The position numbers were made by a program, and so were the translations under genes. Below the pieces are notes generated by a model. It saw nothing but the letters and a program-made list of their open reading frames with translations. It was not told the origin of the DNA and searched no databases. From an uncultured Oscillospiraceae bacterium (GTDB lineage Bacteria > Bacillota_A > Clostridia > Oscillospirales > Oscillospiraceae), in NCBI GenBank assembly GCA_944387745.1, contig CALXGD010000052.1:1-23104 (forward strand): a stretch of 23,104 nucleotides of DNA. The letters are read 5' to 3'. Shown here in pieces: positions 7,716-15,998 of the stretch. Position 1 is the stretch's first letter. Each line of letters begins with the position of its first letter.

Positions 7716-10700
7716 TTACAGTCCCGCGTGGGTGCGCATGAGCTGCTCCAGATCGTTCTCCAGGTATACGGAGGCGGCCAGGCTGGGATCGTAGGCCAGA
7801 CAGGTGCCCTTGTCGGGGCACAGGGGCAGGATGATTGCCTCGGACAGGCGGCTGAGGGTCAGGTTCCGGCCGTACAGGGCCCGGTACTCCTGTTCCAGGG
7901 TGAGAATGACGTCCCGGGCGGACTCCAGGCACACCTTAGACAGCTCAAACACAGCGTCCTCGCTGCACTCCTCGCGGAAGGAGGGAGAGGCGTAGGGCAG
8001 GATGTGGTTGATGCCGGGCAACAGGCCGGGCACCGGCGGGGCAGGGCGGCGGACAGTGTTGCCCCCGATGAAGGGGTATAGGGTGGACTCCACGAACCAC
8101 TCCCGCAGCCGGGGCAGGTAGTACACCGCGTCCACAGGCCGCCCCTGTGCGTCCATCAGGTCCCGCCCGTGGCCGGAGAGAATTCCCACCAGCACCATGC
8201 GGATGTCCACATCCTCCTGGCGGAGAATAGGGTCCAGGGCTTTGATGCGGAAACCGGGGTGCATGATGTCGTCTACCAAAATGACGGGCCGGTTGAAGGA
8301 TTTTATCATGCGGATCTGGCTTGGAATGGGGGAGTAATTGGGAAAGGCCTCAATGGTGCTCTCTGACAAATCGGGAGTGTACACTTTGTCAGTGTGGATG
8401 GTCTTGGTCACCGTATTGGGCACCAGCTTGCTGCGGAGCATTTTGCCGTAGGGCACACACATATTTCTCCCCAGTTTCCGCGGCGTGGTGGGAACGGCGG
8501 GCACCTCGTTGTAGGTGGTAATCATCTCCAACAACCGCTGGTGGATGATATCCGCAGACAGTGTGAGCACCAAAAACCCCGGATAGAGTTTTGTCAGAGC
8601 TGTCTGCAGACGCCTATGCCCTGACCGGATGGCAGAGAGCACTCTCAGATTGTGACAAAGGGGCTCCTGCACGGTGGTCTCCAGGTTCTGGATCAGAACT
8701 GTGGGGGCGCTCATGTCCACCTCCCACAGGGGCAGGTCCACTTCTCGGTGGAGAAATCCCTGTCTGGTGAGTACGTCTACAATCGCCTCGTCCGGAGGGG
8801 CGCCGTAGGGTCGATACACTCCGTAGATGCAATCGTCGGTGAGGGCCTGGGCCAGCACCTCGGTAAACAGCAGGTGCAGATTGTCCTGCAGGGGATCGGA
8901 CTGGTCGGCGGCCGCCGCGGTGATGAGCAGAGTGGTCCCTGATGAGCGCAGGCGGATGCGGTTGGTCAATTCCGGATCTCGAAGGGCGCTGAAAAGCTGC
9001 GTGGCGGTCAGATATCGGAAGCTCACATAGCCCAGCAGGTTTCCTCTCTGGCTAGAGCGCAGAAGCAGAAGCTGGTCTCGGCCCTGGAGAATTCCAGTAC
9101 GAACGGCCTCCCGGTCAGAGCGGCCGGCAGTCAGGTCCTCCACCATCCGGCGGTCGGGCTCCTTGACCCACTGGAAGGAGAGGGTGGTGGCGTTCACCAG
9201 AGGCTTGTCCTGGGTGTCCCGGAGGTAGAGGCCATTTTGATAAATGAAGTCCTGAATCACCGGGTCGATGAGATTGGAGATATCCCGGTTCAAATCCACG
9301 TTCTCCCGGATGCGGGTGGAGCTGATATCCTCCAGATGAGGGGGTAGCTGGAGCTGGATGATCTTTCCGGTGATAGGCAGATTGTCAGGCAGGGGGGCCT
9401 CCCCGTCCCGGCGAAAGATGATGTGGTTCATGGAATGAATGGACCACTCCCGAGGAGGATCTTGATAGGACGAGGCATGTACCACCACGTCGCTCCCCGC
9501 CACCAGGTACACCTCCTGGTAGGGGAACAGCTCCTGCAGGCGCTTCAAATCCTTTGGGTTTGCGATGTTCACCGGAATCTCGTCGGGGAACAAATGGACG
9601 TGGAAGTCTCCGGCAACTGACAGGCTGACAATCTGTCGGCGGATCAGGTGGGGCTGGGCCTTCTTGGACCAGGAGAACTCGTCCACCGCCAGATAGACCT
9701 CGAAGCCCAGATCCCGGATAGCGTGGACGATCCCCTTGTGGGATAGGGTAAAGGGGTCGAAGGTGCCGGGAAAGAAGGCGACCTTCTGGGGCCGCAGGAA
9801 GGAGAAGGGCCCGTGGTCCAGCCGCCACAGGGCGATAAACCGGTTGATGTCCGACAGGGCGGCGGCCCGATAGTAAAAGGTCATGTTGTCGTCCTGCACC
9901 GTGGCCTCCTGGATGAGGAAGAGAAGCTTGCGGTAGCTCAGGGCAAACAGGTGAGCCTTCTCCTCCATGGGGAGAATGTCACTCTCAAATAGGAGATTGC
10001 CGGTGACCAGGAGGGCCTCCTGTCGTACAGCGGGCCGGTAGTGGGCCAGCCCCTGGAGCAGCAGACCCAGCAGCTCTTGACGCCGGTTCTCATAGTCCTC
10101 GCTGGACTGGGAGAAGCGCTCCCGGTAGGCGGGGTAGTGCTGCAACAGCACGCCAATGGTGTTCAGCGCCCCGGATACCGCCGAGTCGTTTGGAGAGCCC
10201 AGCAGGGTTTTCAGCCACAGCACCTGCTCGTCCAGCTCACTGGGGTACAAATACAAGGCCGCCTGGCCCAGGTACTGGGGGATGTACTTGGAGATCTCGT
10301 ACTGGCCCATCTCCAGCCCCTTGCCCAGCTCTACCACCACCTCGTTGCGCTGGTCCCGGCGCAGGAGGGGCAGGATTCGCACCAGAGCGGCGCCGGCATC
10401 GTGGCGGACCACCACCCGCTCAGAGACCTTAATGAGATTGGAGAAGTGGGTACAGATATGGAGAATATGCTCCATCATACCGTGCTCTACCTGGTCTCGG
10501 AGCAGCTCCACCCCCACTGACTTGACGCACCAGTGGGTGGCGTTTTTCAAGTTATCCAGAAACACCTCGCTGGTAATGTCCTGGTCATAGAGGATGTGCT
10601 TGTGATAGGATACGTTCTCCCCTGCCCGCAGGAAAATCCGGTACTGGAGGAAGGTGATGGGCAGGCTGTTGGGGGGTACGGCGCGGGCCAGCTCCACAAT

Positions 10701-12515
10701 TCGCTTGAGCTGTGGGTTGTCTCGGGGCAAGGACCGCTCCGCCGAGCGGAGAAACTGCATTGCGGCTGTCTGCATCCGCAGGTTTCGCACCTGAGCCCAA
10801 TGCCCTGCAAATTCGATCACTTGACTGCGCCGCTCCACAGAGTAATATTTCTGCGGCAGATACCGGGCGGCATCCAGCAGGGTGAAGGCGGTATCCTCAT
10901 CCTTTTCCTCCGGCCGGTCGAAGTACTTCAGAAAGGCCCCCACGAACCGGGGGATATCCACCGGACGGGCGTGCTCCAGCAGGCCCCCCACCACCAGTTT
11001 CAGGGTATAGCTGATATGGCTGCGCTGCTGCTTGGTAGTCTTATGGTCCGGGTAGATAATCATGTCTAGGTACTGCTCCCAGAGGGTAAAGGGCACCTCC
11101 GCCGCCGGGTCGCTGGTGACGTCATTGGGAAGCTCCTTCCGGTACACCAGGTGGAACAGGGCGATAATCCGGCCAATGAGATAGGCGGCCTGTCGGCGGA
11201 TGTCGCCCTCCCGGTGGACGAGCAACTCGTACAGAAAGGACAGCGCCTGGGTTTTTTGACGCACAGACAGATAGGTGAAGTACTCCTGGAAAATATTCAG
11301 ATAGGCCCGCAGCTGTTTCCAGTCCTTGGTGGAGCGGGCGGCCTCGATGATGTTGCCGAATTTCCGCTCGTTGGACAGCATGTGCATCATATGGATGTTG
11401 TGGCCTACAGATAACAGCACCAATCCCTCCACCGTCTCGTCAGGACTCATAAGGGCGGGATCCTTGTGGGGGGCTGGGGTCCCGGGCTTCCCGGTCAAAT
11501 CTGTGTCCACACCCAGAGAACGCATGTAGTCCTCAAAGTCGTGGAGTTTGCCGTAAACAAATTCATACCGGCGGCGCTTGCTGCTGTCCACATTGTCCAG
11601 CTTGGACAGAATCACCTGGAAGGACTGGTCCAAGGGGTAGAGAACCGTAATCTCCTGCCCCTTCTCGTCCCGGTCCTGCTTGGAGCGGAAATCGGCGTAG
11701 ATCAGACACAGGGACTCCACCGAAAGAGACTCCAGTTCTAAATCCCAGGTGGAGTGGTTGGCGGCAATGTGGCTGATTCCCTCCATATCCCGCGCCAGCA
11801 GCCACTGGTCGGTGTAATAGTAGTGGAGATAGGGCACCCGCTCCCCCGGCCGGCAGCCATATTTCCCGATGTCGTGAGCTGCGGCGGCACCGGAGATGAG
11901 AGCCAGATCCACATCCACTCCGGCGGTCCGGAGTCCCCGGGCGGCGGTCATGGCGATATAGTGGACGCCGGCGATATGGCCCAGGGTGCGGAAGGGGGTG
12001 ACCTCCTGTCCCAGACGCATAAGTTCATACACATACTCCCCCCGGAAGGCCTGGAGGAAACGCTCATACTCCCGGCCGCAGTCGCAGGACCTATATTCCT
12101 CCGGAGTAAGAAATTGAAAATCCATCAGGGGATCAAAAGGCAGGGCTTGCCGCTCCTGATCCAAAAGGACCTGGAGAACCGTGAGGAAAAACCGAGCTCC
12201 GGGCTCATACTCTGCAGCGTCTGGGGCAAAATTCCCCTCCGGATAGAGGATCGAGCGCACATATCGATAGCAGAAGGTCAGCCATCCGTCCTCCGGCGCG
12301 GGAGACAGCTTGGGAAGGATGGGGGCGCACAGCTCCAAAACTTCCTCACATTCCAAGCGCCGGCGGATTGGCAGCAGCTGGGAGAGCTCCTCCGCCCATC
12401 CGGGAGCGCGCAGCAGTTCCAATGCAGCTTTCTTGTCCCTTGCAAAGGGCAGCCCCCGCTGAACAAGGGCCTCTGCCGTCAAAGCTGTGATTGACCGAAT
12501 CAGCCTGTCGTGCAT
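7716..12515 (-). CDS. 1599-residue fusion protein: HD hydrolase, helical repeats, NadD-like nucleotidyltransferase, GNAT-like and phosphoribosyltransferase-like domains
   Basis: One uninterrupted cytosolic protein with at least five regions. An HD-type metal phosphohydrolase lies at about 170-340 (His180 or 185, AHDIGKYG with His214-Asp215, His249/254, Asp307/310). An all-helical, HEAT-like region spans about 400-890. A nucleotidyltransferase spans about 911-1097, with GTFDPFTLSHKG (917-928, the HxGH-type site) and ISSTRIR (1064-1070), ending in a NadD-like helix before NGLY (1094-1097). A region at 1110-1265 resembles a GNAT acetyltransferase, ending LTRQGF. A phosphoribosyltransferase-like region lies at about 1270-1490 with VILVDDIMHPG (1411-1421), the PRPP loop. 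In Firmicutes, nadD often neighbours the HD phosphatase gene yqeK, so the HD plus NadD pairing has precedent. The whole architecture is not one I can assign to a pathway. Synthesis or turnover of a nucleotide cofactor is inference. The ATG has AGGAAAGGCGGG upstream. It is the first gene of the operon and divergent from the LCP gene. Confidence 0.85.
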   Translation of the reverse strand: MHDRLIRSITALTAEALVQRGLPFARDKKAALELLRAPGWAEELSQLLPIRRRLECEEVLELCAPILPKLSPAPEDGWLTFCYRYVRSILYPEGNFAPDAAEYEPGARFFLTVLQVLLDQERQALPFDPLMDFQFLTPEEYRSCDCGREYERFLQAFRGEYVYELMRLGQEVTPFRTLGHIAGVHYIAMTAARGLRTAGVDVDLALISGAAAAHDIGKYGCRPGERVPYLHYYYTDQWLLARDMEGISHIAANHSTWDLELESLSVESLCLIYADFRSKQDRDEKGQEITVLYPLDQSFQVILSKLDNVDSSKRRRYEFVYGKLHDFEDYMRSLGVDTDLTGKPGTPAPHKDPALMSPDETVEGLVLLSVGHNIHMMHMLSNERKFGNIIEAARSTKDWKQLRAYLNIFQEYFTYLSVRQKTQALSFLYELLVHREGDIRRQAAYLIGRIIALFHLVYRKELPNDVTSDPAAEVPFTLWEQYLDMIIYPDHKTTKQQRSHISYTLKLVVGGLLEHARPVDIPRFVGAFLKYFDRPEEKDEDTAFTLLDAARYLPQKYYSVERRSQVIEFAGHWAQVRNLRMQTAAMQFLRSAERSLPRDNPQLKRIVELARAVPPNSLPITFLQYRIFLRAGENVSYHKHILYDQDITSEVFLDNLKNATHWCVKSVGVELLRDQVEHGMMEHILHICTHFSNLIKVSERVVVRHDAGAALVRILPLLRRDQRNEVVVELGKGLEMGQYEISKYIPQYLGQAALYLYPSELDEQVLWLKTLLGSPNDSAVSGALNTIGVLLQHYPAYRERFSQSSEDYENRRQELLGLLLQGLAHYRPAVRQEALLVTGNLLFESDILPMEEKAHLFALSYRKLLFLIQEATVQDDNMTFYYRAAALSDINRFIALWRLDHGPFSFLRPQKVAFFPGTFDPFTLSHKGIVHAIRDLGFEVYLAVDEFSWSKKAQPHLIRRQIVSLSVAGDFHVHLFPDEIPVNIANPKDLKRLQELFPYQEVYLVAGSDVVVHASSYQDPPREWSIHSMNHIIFRRDGEAPLPDNLPITGKIIQLQLPPHLEDISSTRIRENVDLNRDISNLIDPVIQDFIYQNGLYLRDTQDKPLVNATTLSFQWVKEPDRRMVEDLTAGRSDREAVRTGILQGRDQLLLLRSSQRGNLLGYVSFRYLTATQLFSALRDPELTNRIRLRSSGTTLLITAAAADQSDPLQDNLHLLFTEVLAQALTDDCIYGVYRPYGAPPDEAIVDVLTRQGFLHREVDLPLWEVDMSAPTVLIQNLETTVQEPLCHNLRVLSAIRSGHRRLQTALTKLYPGFLVLTLSADIIHQRLLEMITTYNEVPAVPTTPRKLGRNMCVPYGKMLRSKLVPNTVTKTIHTDKVYTPDLSESTIEAFPNYSPIPSQIRMIKSFNRPVILVDDIMHPGFRIKALDPILRQEDVDIRMVLVGILSGHGRDLMDAQGRPVDAVYYLPRLREWFVESTLYPFIGGNTVRRPAPPVPGLLPGINHILPYASPSFREECSEDAVFELSKVCLESARDVILTLEQEYRALYGRNLTLSRLSEAIILPLCPDKGTCLAYDPSLAASVYLENDLEQLMRTHAGL

Positions 12516-12565
12516 AAATCGTTCCCGCCTTTCCTGATTTGCCGGAATACCAAGTGGACAACATC

Positions 12566-12594
12566 AGTTTAGCACAAAATGGAAGGCTTGAAAA
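12566..12594 (-). promoter_or_regulatory. Possible promoter of the four-gene minus operon
   Basis: On the minus strand, TTTTCA (12589-12594) and TAAACT (12566-12571) are 17 nt apart, about 50 nt upstream of the start codon. Each box matches consensus at only four positions, so this is a weak call. No better candidate was found between 12516 and 12620. Confidence 0.3.
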
Positions 12595-12656
12595 GAAAAA
12601 CCCCTTCTCCGCTGCGGCGAAATGGTTAAGAATTTTTGAACATCTGCTCTGCCCTC

Positions 12657-12685
12657 TTGCCGAAACGCGGCGAATTTAGTATACT
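12657..12685 (+). promoter_or_regulatory. Sigma-A promoter of the LCP gene
   Basis: TTGCCG (12657-12662) and TATACT (12680-12685) are separated by 17 nt, about 80 nt upstream of the probable LCP start. It is back to back with the start region of the minus operon. Confidence 0.65.
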
Positions 12686-12766
12686 AGTTCAGCTTAGGTA
12701 TTTGCTTGTGTCTCATTCCGTCTCCATATTCCGCTCCCGCTTCTGCTGGTGCGCAGGGAGAATGGA

Positions 12767-13921
12767 TTGTTTAGGAAGGAGGGAACCGCCCTGGTTGAAT
12801 CCCGTACAAGGCCGGGCAGCCGGGTCCGCAGTTCCGGCGGCCGGAGGCTTCAACCGCAAGCCTCCCGGCGCAGAGGAAAGCACCGACACAGCCTCTTTTT
12901 TAAATTTTATCTCTGTATCGTGGCCCTGTCCGCCATTGTGGTCGGCCTCTATATCGCTCACGAGCTGATGGTGCGCCCGCCTGACATTCGCCAGCCGGCG
13001 TCCCCAGAGATTACAGGGAGCAGTGAGACCCATCTTCTCACACAGCCAGAGGACCCAAACGCCCTGGTCCGCAGGGATCTGGTTTGGAATTTTGTTCTTC
13101 TTGGGAAAGATGTGGACAGCAGCAACACGGACTCCATTATTCTCGTCAGCTTCGATGTAGCCCAGGGAAAAATCGGCATGATCTCTATTCCAAGAGACAC
13201 AGCGGTCAACCGGACCTGGACCACTCAGACCGCCAAGCTCAATTACGCATATCATAACGGCGGGGCGGAAGTTCTTATGGACGAAATTCAACAGACCTTC
13301 GGCGTCCCAGTGGATTATTATGTTCACGTGGATCTGGAGGGCTTTATTGCCCTGGTAGATGAACTGAAGGGAGTAGATGTGGAGATCCCTCTGAATATGA
13401 ACTATGATGACCCCTATCAAAATCTGCATATCCATTTCAGCAAGGGCCTCCAGCACCTGAACGGCCAGGAGACCATGGAGGCAGTGCGCTACCGCCACGA
13501 CAACGCGGATAGTCCCAATTATATGGCCAATCAGTGGTATACCGACGTGCAGCGGGGAGAATTTCAGCGTGAGGTGCTGATGTCCCTGGCGAAGAAAGTT
13601 ATTTCCTGGAATTCTTTGACAAAAGTGACCGCATTTTTGGATATTTTTAACTCCTATGTGGAGACAAACCTGTCTCCGGACGATATGCTCTACTTTGCGG
13701 AGGAGGCACTGAAGCTGGATCTGTCGACTGCTATCCAGCAGGGCTCCCTCCCAGGACGGGGGGACGGCGTACTAAAGGGTTATAAGTGGGGCGGCTCCAC
13801 CAACTACATCTATCAGGCGGAGGATATCCTCCCAACCTTGAACGCCCTGGTCAATCCCTATACCAGGGATTTGACGGAAGAGGACCTGGACCTCCCGGTT
13901 CCAGACCGCTATACCAACTAG
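12767..13921 (+). CDS. LytR-CpsA-Psr (LCP) family cell wall polymer ligase
   Basis: LCP enzymes move lipid-linked wall polymers (teichoic acid or capsule type) onto peptidoglycan outside the membrane. The N-terminus is basic and disordered (Arg-rich), followed by one membrane segment of about 20 residues. Numbered from the GTG at 12749, the membrane segment is about 50-70 and the LCP core runs from about 113 to 300. The core has LLGKDVDSSNTDSIIL (117-132), SIPRDT (146-151), RYRH (247-250) and RGEFQREV (269-276), which together form the conserved Asp/Arg pyrophosphate site. The start is unclear. The TTG at 12767 has AGGGAG six bases upstream and is used here. The GTG at 12749 has no ribosome site, and the best site, GGAGG at 12778-12782, points to a CTG at 12791. 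The gene is monocistronic with its own promoter and terminator. Confidence 0.88.
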   Translation: MFRKEGTALVESRTRPGSRVRSSGGRRLQPQASRRRGKHRHSLFFKFYLCIVALSAIVVGLYIAHELMVRPPDIRQPASPEITGSSETHLLTQPEDPNALVRRDLVWNFVLLGKDVDSSNTDSIILVSFDVAQGKIGMISIPRDTAVNRTWTTQTAKLNYAYHNGGAEVLMDEIQQTFGVPVDYYVHVDLEGFIALVDELKGVDVEIPLNMNYDDPYQNLHIHFSKGLQHLNGQETMEAVRYRHDNADSPNYMANQWYTDVQRGEFQREVLMSLAKKVISWNSLTKVTAFLDIFNSYVETNLSPDDMLYFAEEALKLDLSTAIQQGSLPGRGDGVLKGYKWGGSTNYIYQAEDILPTLNALVNPYTRDLTEEDLDLPVPDRYTN

Positions 13922-14055
13922 TGCTCCTTTCCTTTTTCATTTTCTATTTTCAGAACAAAAACTTTGTAAACTCAAATAGCTGGCTCCGCTGTACATCCTC
14001 AGACTATTTTTCTCCCCTGTGGAGGCGGACTACCGTACGGAATCCAGATAAATCA

Positions 14056-14099
14056 GAGAACCTGCTGCAAACGGATCTTGCAGCAGGTTCTCAATTTTT
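14056..14099 (+). terminator. Terminator of the LCP gene
   Basis: A perfect 15-bp stem (14056-14070 with 14078-14092) with a 7-nt loop is followed by AATTTTTA. It lies about 135 nt after the LCP stop. The 130 bases before it hold no recognisable feature. Confidence 0.8.
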
Positions 14100-14101
14100 A
14101 T

Positions 14102-14136
14102 AAATTACAGCGGTACAGATGGATCTGTACCGCTGT
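14102..14136 (-). terminator. Terminator of the MATE gene
   Basis: Perfect 14-bp arms (14107-14120 with 14123-14136) flank a 2-nt centre. On the minus strand the stem is followed by AATTTA, a weak U-tract. It lies 30 nt past the MATE stop codon, back to back with the LCP terminator. Confidence 0.65.
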
Positions 14137-14165
14137 GATAGACGCCCGGTCCTCTGAAAAAGCAT

Positions 14166-15530
14166 CTACTGATCCGCCACAGCTCCCCTCATCCAACGGC
14201 CACTTTTTACGCGGGAGAGGGAGACCGCCGCACCGACGGCCCAGCCAGCAGGAATTGACCACCAGATGGATTCTACACCCAGTGGTGTCAAATAAGCCAG
14301 AGAGTAGGCAATTCCCACCCGGGAGAAGAGGTTGCACATGGAGCTGAAGGTGAAGGCGGCCATATCTCCGGCCCCGCGCAGCATGCCGTTGGGAACAAAC
14401 AGCAGTCCCATGAGAATATAAAACAGGGATACTGTGTGCATGTAAGAAAGCCCATATCCCAGCGCGCCGGAGGCATCTCCCGGGTCCAGAAACAGCCCCA
14501 GCAGCTGACGGCCAAACAAAAAGATAATCAAAGTAATGGTGAGCGAGAAGAGCACAACCATCAGCAGAGAGGCCTTCAGGCCCTCCTTGACTCGCTGGCA
14601 TTTTCCGGCTCCGATATTTTGCGCGGTGTAGCTGGACATGGCGTTGGAGAAGTTCATGTTCGGCAGCATGGCCAAGCTGTCAATTTTTGTGGCTGCAGTA
14701 TAGCCGGCCACCAGCACTTTGCCGTAGGAGTTGACCAGACCTTGCATCATCATCATGGAGAGGGAGACCAGAGACTGCTGCAGCATGGAGGGAAGTCCGA
14801 TGCGGGCGATACGGCTCACCGCAGTCCAGTGAAAGAGGGGGATTTTTTCACCGCGCCTGGTCTCTTCACAGGGCATACGCTTTAGCCGGCGGATGAGCAC
14901 AAGTAGGGAGCACACGGCGCACAGCCCCTGAGAAATCAGTGTCGCCCAGGCCACACCGGCCACCTCCATATGGAAGCAGATGACAAATACCAGATCCAAC
15001 ACAATATTGGTTAAACTGGAGATCATCAAAAAAATAAGGGGTGTGCGGCTGTCGCCCTGGGCGTTATAGATCCCGTTGAGTGTGTTATATAAAAAGAGAA
15101 ACACCGCGCCACCAAAGTAAATGCGCAGATAGGTCTGGGAGTCCGCCATGATTTCCTGGTCAGTGCCCAGCAGCACCAGCAGAGGACCGGCCAGCAGAGT
15201 GCCTAAGACCATGATGATAAGGCCCAGCACACCAAGAGAGAGAATAGCTGTAGAAATTGTAGATTTCATTTCGTGGATCCGTCCTGCGCCGAAGAGCTGG
15301 GAAACTACCACGTTGCAGCCCATAGATAGGCCAGAGGCCACCGCTACAGATAAAAATACAATGGGGAAAGAGGAACCTACGGCGGCAACCGCATCTTCTC
15401 CCACGAATTTGCCGACCACCATGGTGTCCACCATATTATACAGCTGCTGAAAGAGATTGCCCGCCACCATGGGGAGGGCGAAGAAAAACAGAAGCTTAAG
15501 CGGCGGTCCCTCTGTCAAATTTTTGACCAA
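14166..15530 (-). CDS. MATE family multidrug exporter
   Basis: A twelve-helix cation-coupled exporter of the plasma membrane, about 454 residues and full length for the family. Typical features are the N-terminal LFFFALPMVAGNLFQQLYN segment followed by DTMVVGKFVG, the middle repeat starting RIGLPSMLQQSLVSLSMMMM, and the matching GNAQGD-type loop (YNAQGDSRTP). This NorM/DinF-like architecture exports drugs or metabolites in exchange for Na+ or H+; the substrate cannot be read from sequence. I place the start at the TTG at 15528-15530, because GGAAGGAGAG lies upstream of it. This gives MVKNLTEG, the usual N-terminus. A TTG seven codons earlier would put that ribosome site inside the coding sequence. 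It is a single-gene unit with its own promoter and terminator. Confidence 0.93.
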   Translation of the reverse strand: MVKNLTEGPPLKLLFFFALPMVAGNLFQQLYNMVDTMVVGKFVGEDAVAAVGSSFPIVFLSVAVASGLSMGCNVVVSQLFGAGRIHEMKSTISTAILSLGVLGLIIMVLGTLLAGPLLVLLGTDQEIMADSQTYLRIYFGGAVFLFLYNTLNGIYNAQGDSRTPLIFLMISSLTNIVLDLVFVICFHMEVAGVAWATLISQGLCAVCSLLVLIRRLKRMPCEETRRGEKIPLFHWTAVSRIARIGLPSMLQQSLVSLSMMMMQGLVNSYGKVLVAGYTAATKIDSLAMLPNMNFSNAMSSYTAQNIGAGKCQRVKEGLKASLLMVVLFSLTITLIIFLFGRQLLGLFLDPGDASGALGYGLSYMHTVSLFYILMGLLFVPNGMLRGAGDMAAFTFSSMCNLFSRVGIAYSLAYLTPLGVESIWWSIPAGWAVGAAVSLSRVKSGRWMRGAVADQ

Positions 15531-15637
15531 CGCTGATTTCTCTCCTTCCAATTTGTTCTGGCAGCGTCCCTATTCTTTTGTGCGTCTCCGCCCGCCAGAG
15601 CGGAGGAAGCCAGAAACATCAAAATCGGGACAAAAAG

Positions 15638-15666
15638 ATTGTACTATGGAACGGGGGGCATGTCTA
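15638..15666 (-). promoter_or_regulatory. Sigma-A promoter of the MATE gene
   Basis: On the minus strand, TAGACA (15661-15666) and TACAAT (15638-15643) are exactly 17 nt apart, each one mismatch from consensus. The leader between promoter and start contains a small hairpin (CTCCGC 15586-15591 with GCGGAG 15600-15605). Confidence 0.7.
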
Positions 15667-15902
15667 TGAAAAATTGTAAAGCAGGAGAAAAAGCTCCAAA
15701 TCCAAGAGAATATGCTGATAAATAGAGGGTCTAGTTTTTGAGCCCCGCTGGAAGGCGCGCGTCCGTCTCCTCCCTGCACCTGCCGGCCAGATGCAGAGAA
15801 GCCCAGCGCGCAAAAAGAAAGACTCGCTGCAAAATTATTGACTTTCACAAGGGTGTCACTGGGGGGCCTCTTCCGCGGCCTCTCGGCAATTGGGACCCCT
15901 AC
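15667..15902. other. Intergenic stretch without a supported gene
   Basis: The stretch lies between the MATE promoter and the terminator of the SLH protein. Long frames cross it on both strands (minus 15570-15959; plus from 15738), but they run through the terminator or against real genes and have no ribosome sites. The 8-mer CCCCTACG at 15896-15903 matches the end of the palindromic repeat at 22523-22570. I see nothing else. Confidence 0.4.
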
Positions 15903-15934
15903 GGAAAATGGCCGCCCATGGGCGGCCATTTTCC
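15903..15934 (-). terminator. Palindromic terminator after the SLH glycosidase gene
   Basis: A perfect 32-nt palindrome (16-nt half-sites) is centred at 15918/15919. The arms begin in GGAAAA and end in TTTTCC, so the stem itself carries the U-run. It lies 65 nt beyond the stop of the minus-strand gene. Confidence 0.6.
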
Positions 15935-15998
15935 TCAATATGACGGAGTGCGTACACATTCTGTCTACTTTGCAGCACCACCCTCTCAGGTAGAGAGT

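Noticed and set aside
15570..15959. A 129-codon minus-strand frame upstream of the MATE gene
   Set aside because: It reads through the palindromic terminator and the MATE promoter; low-complexity composition and no ribosome site.
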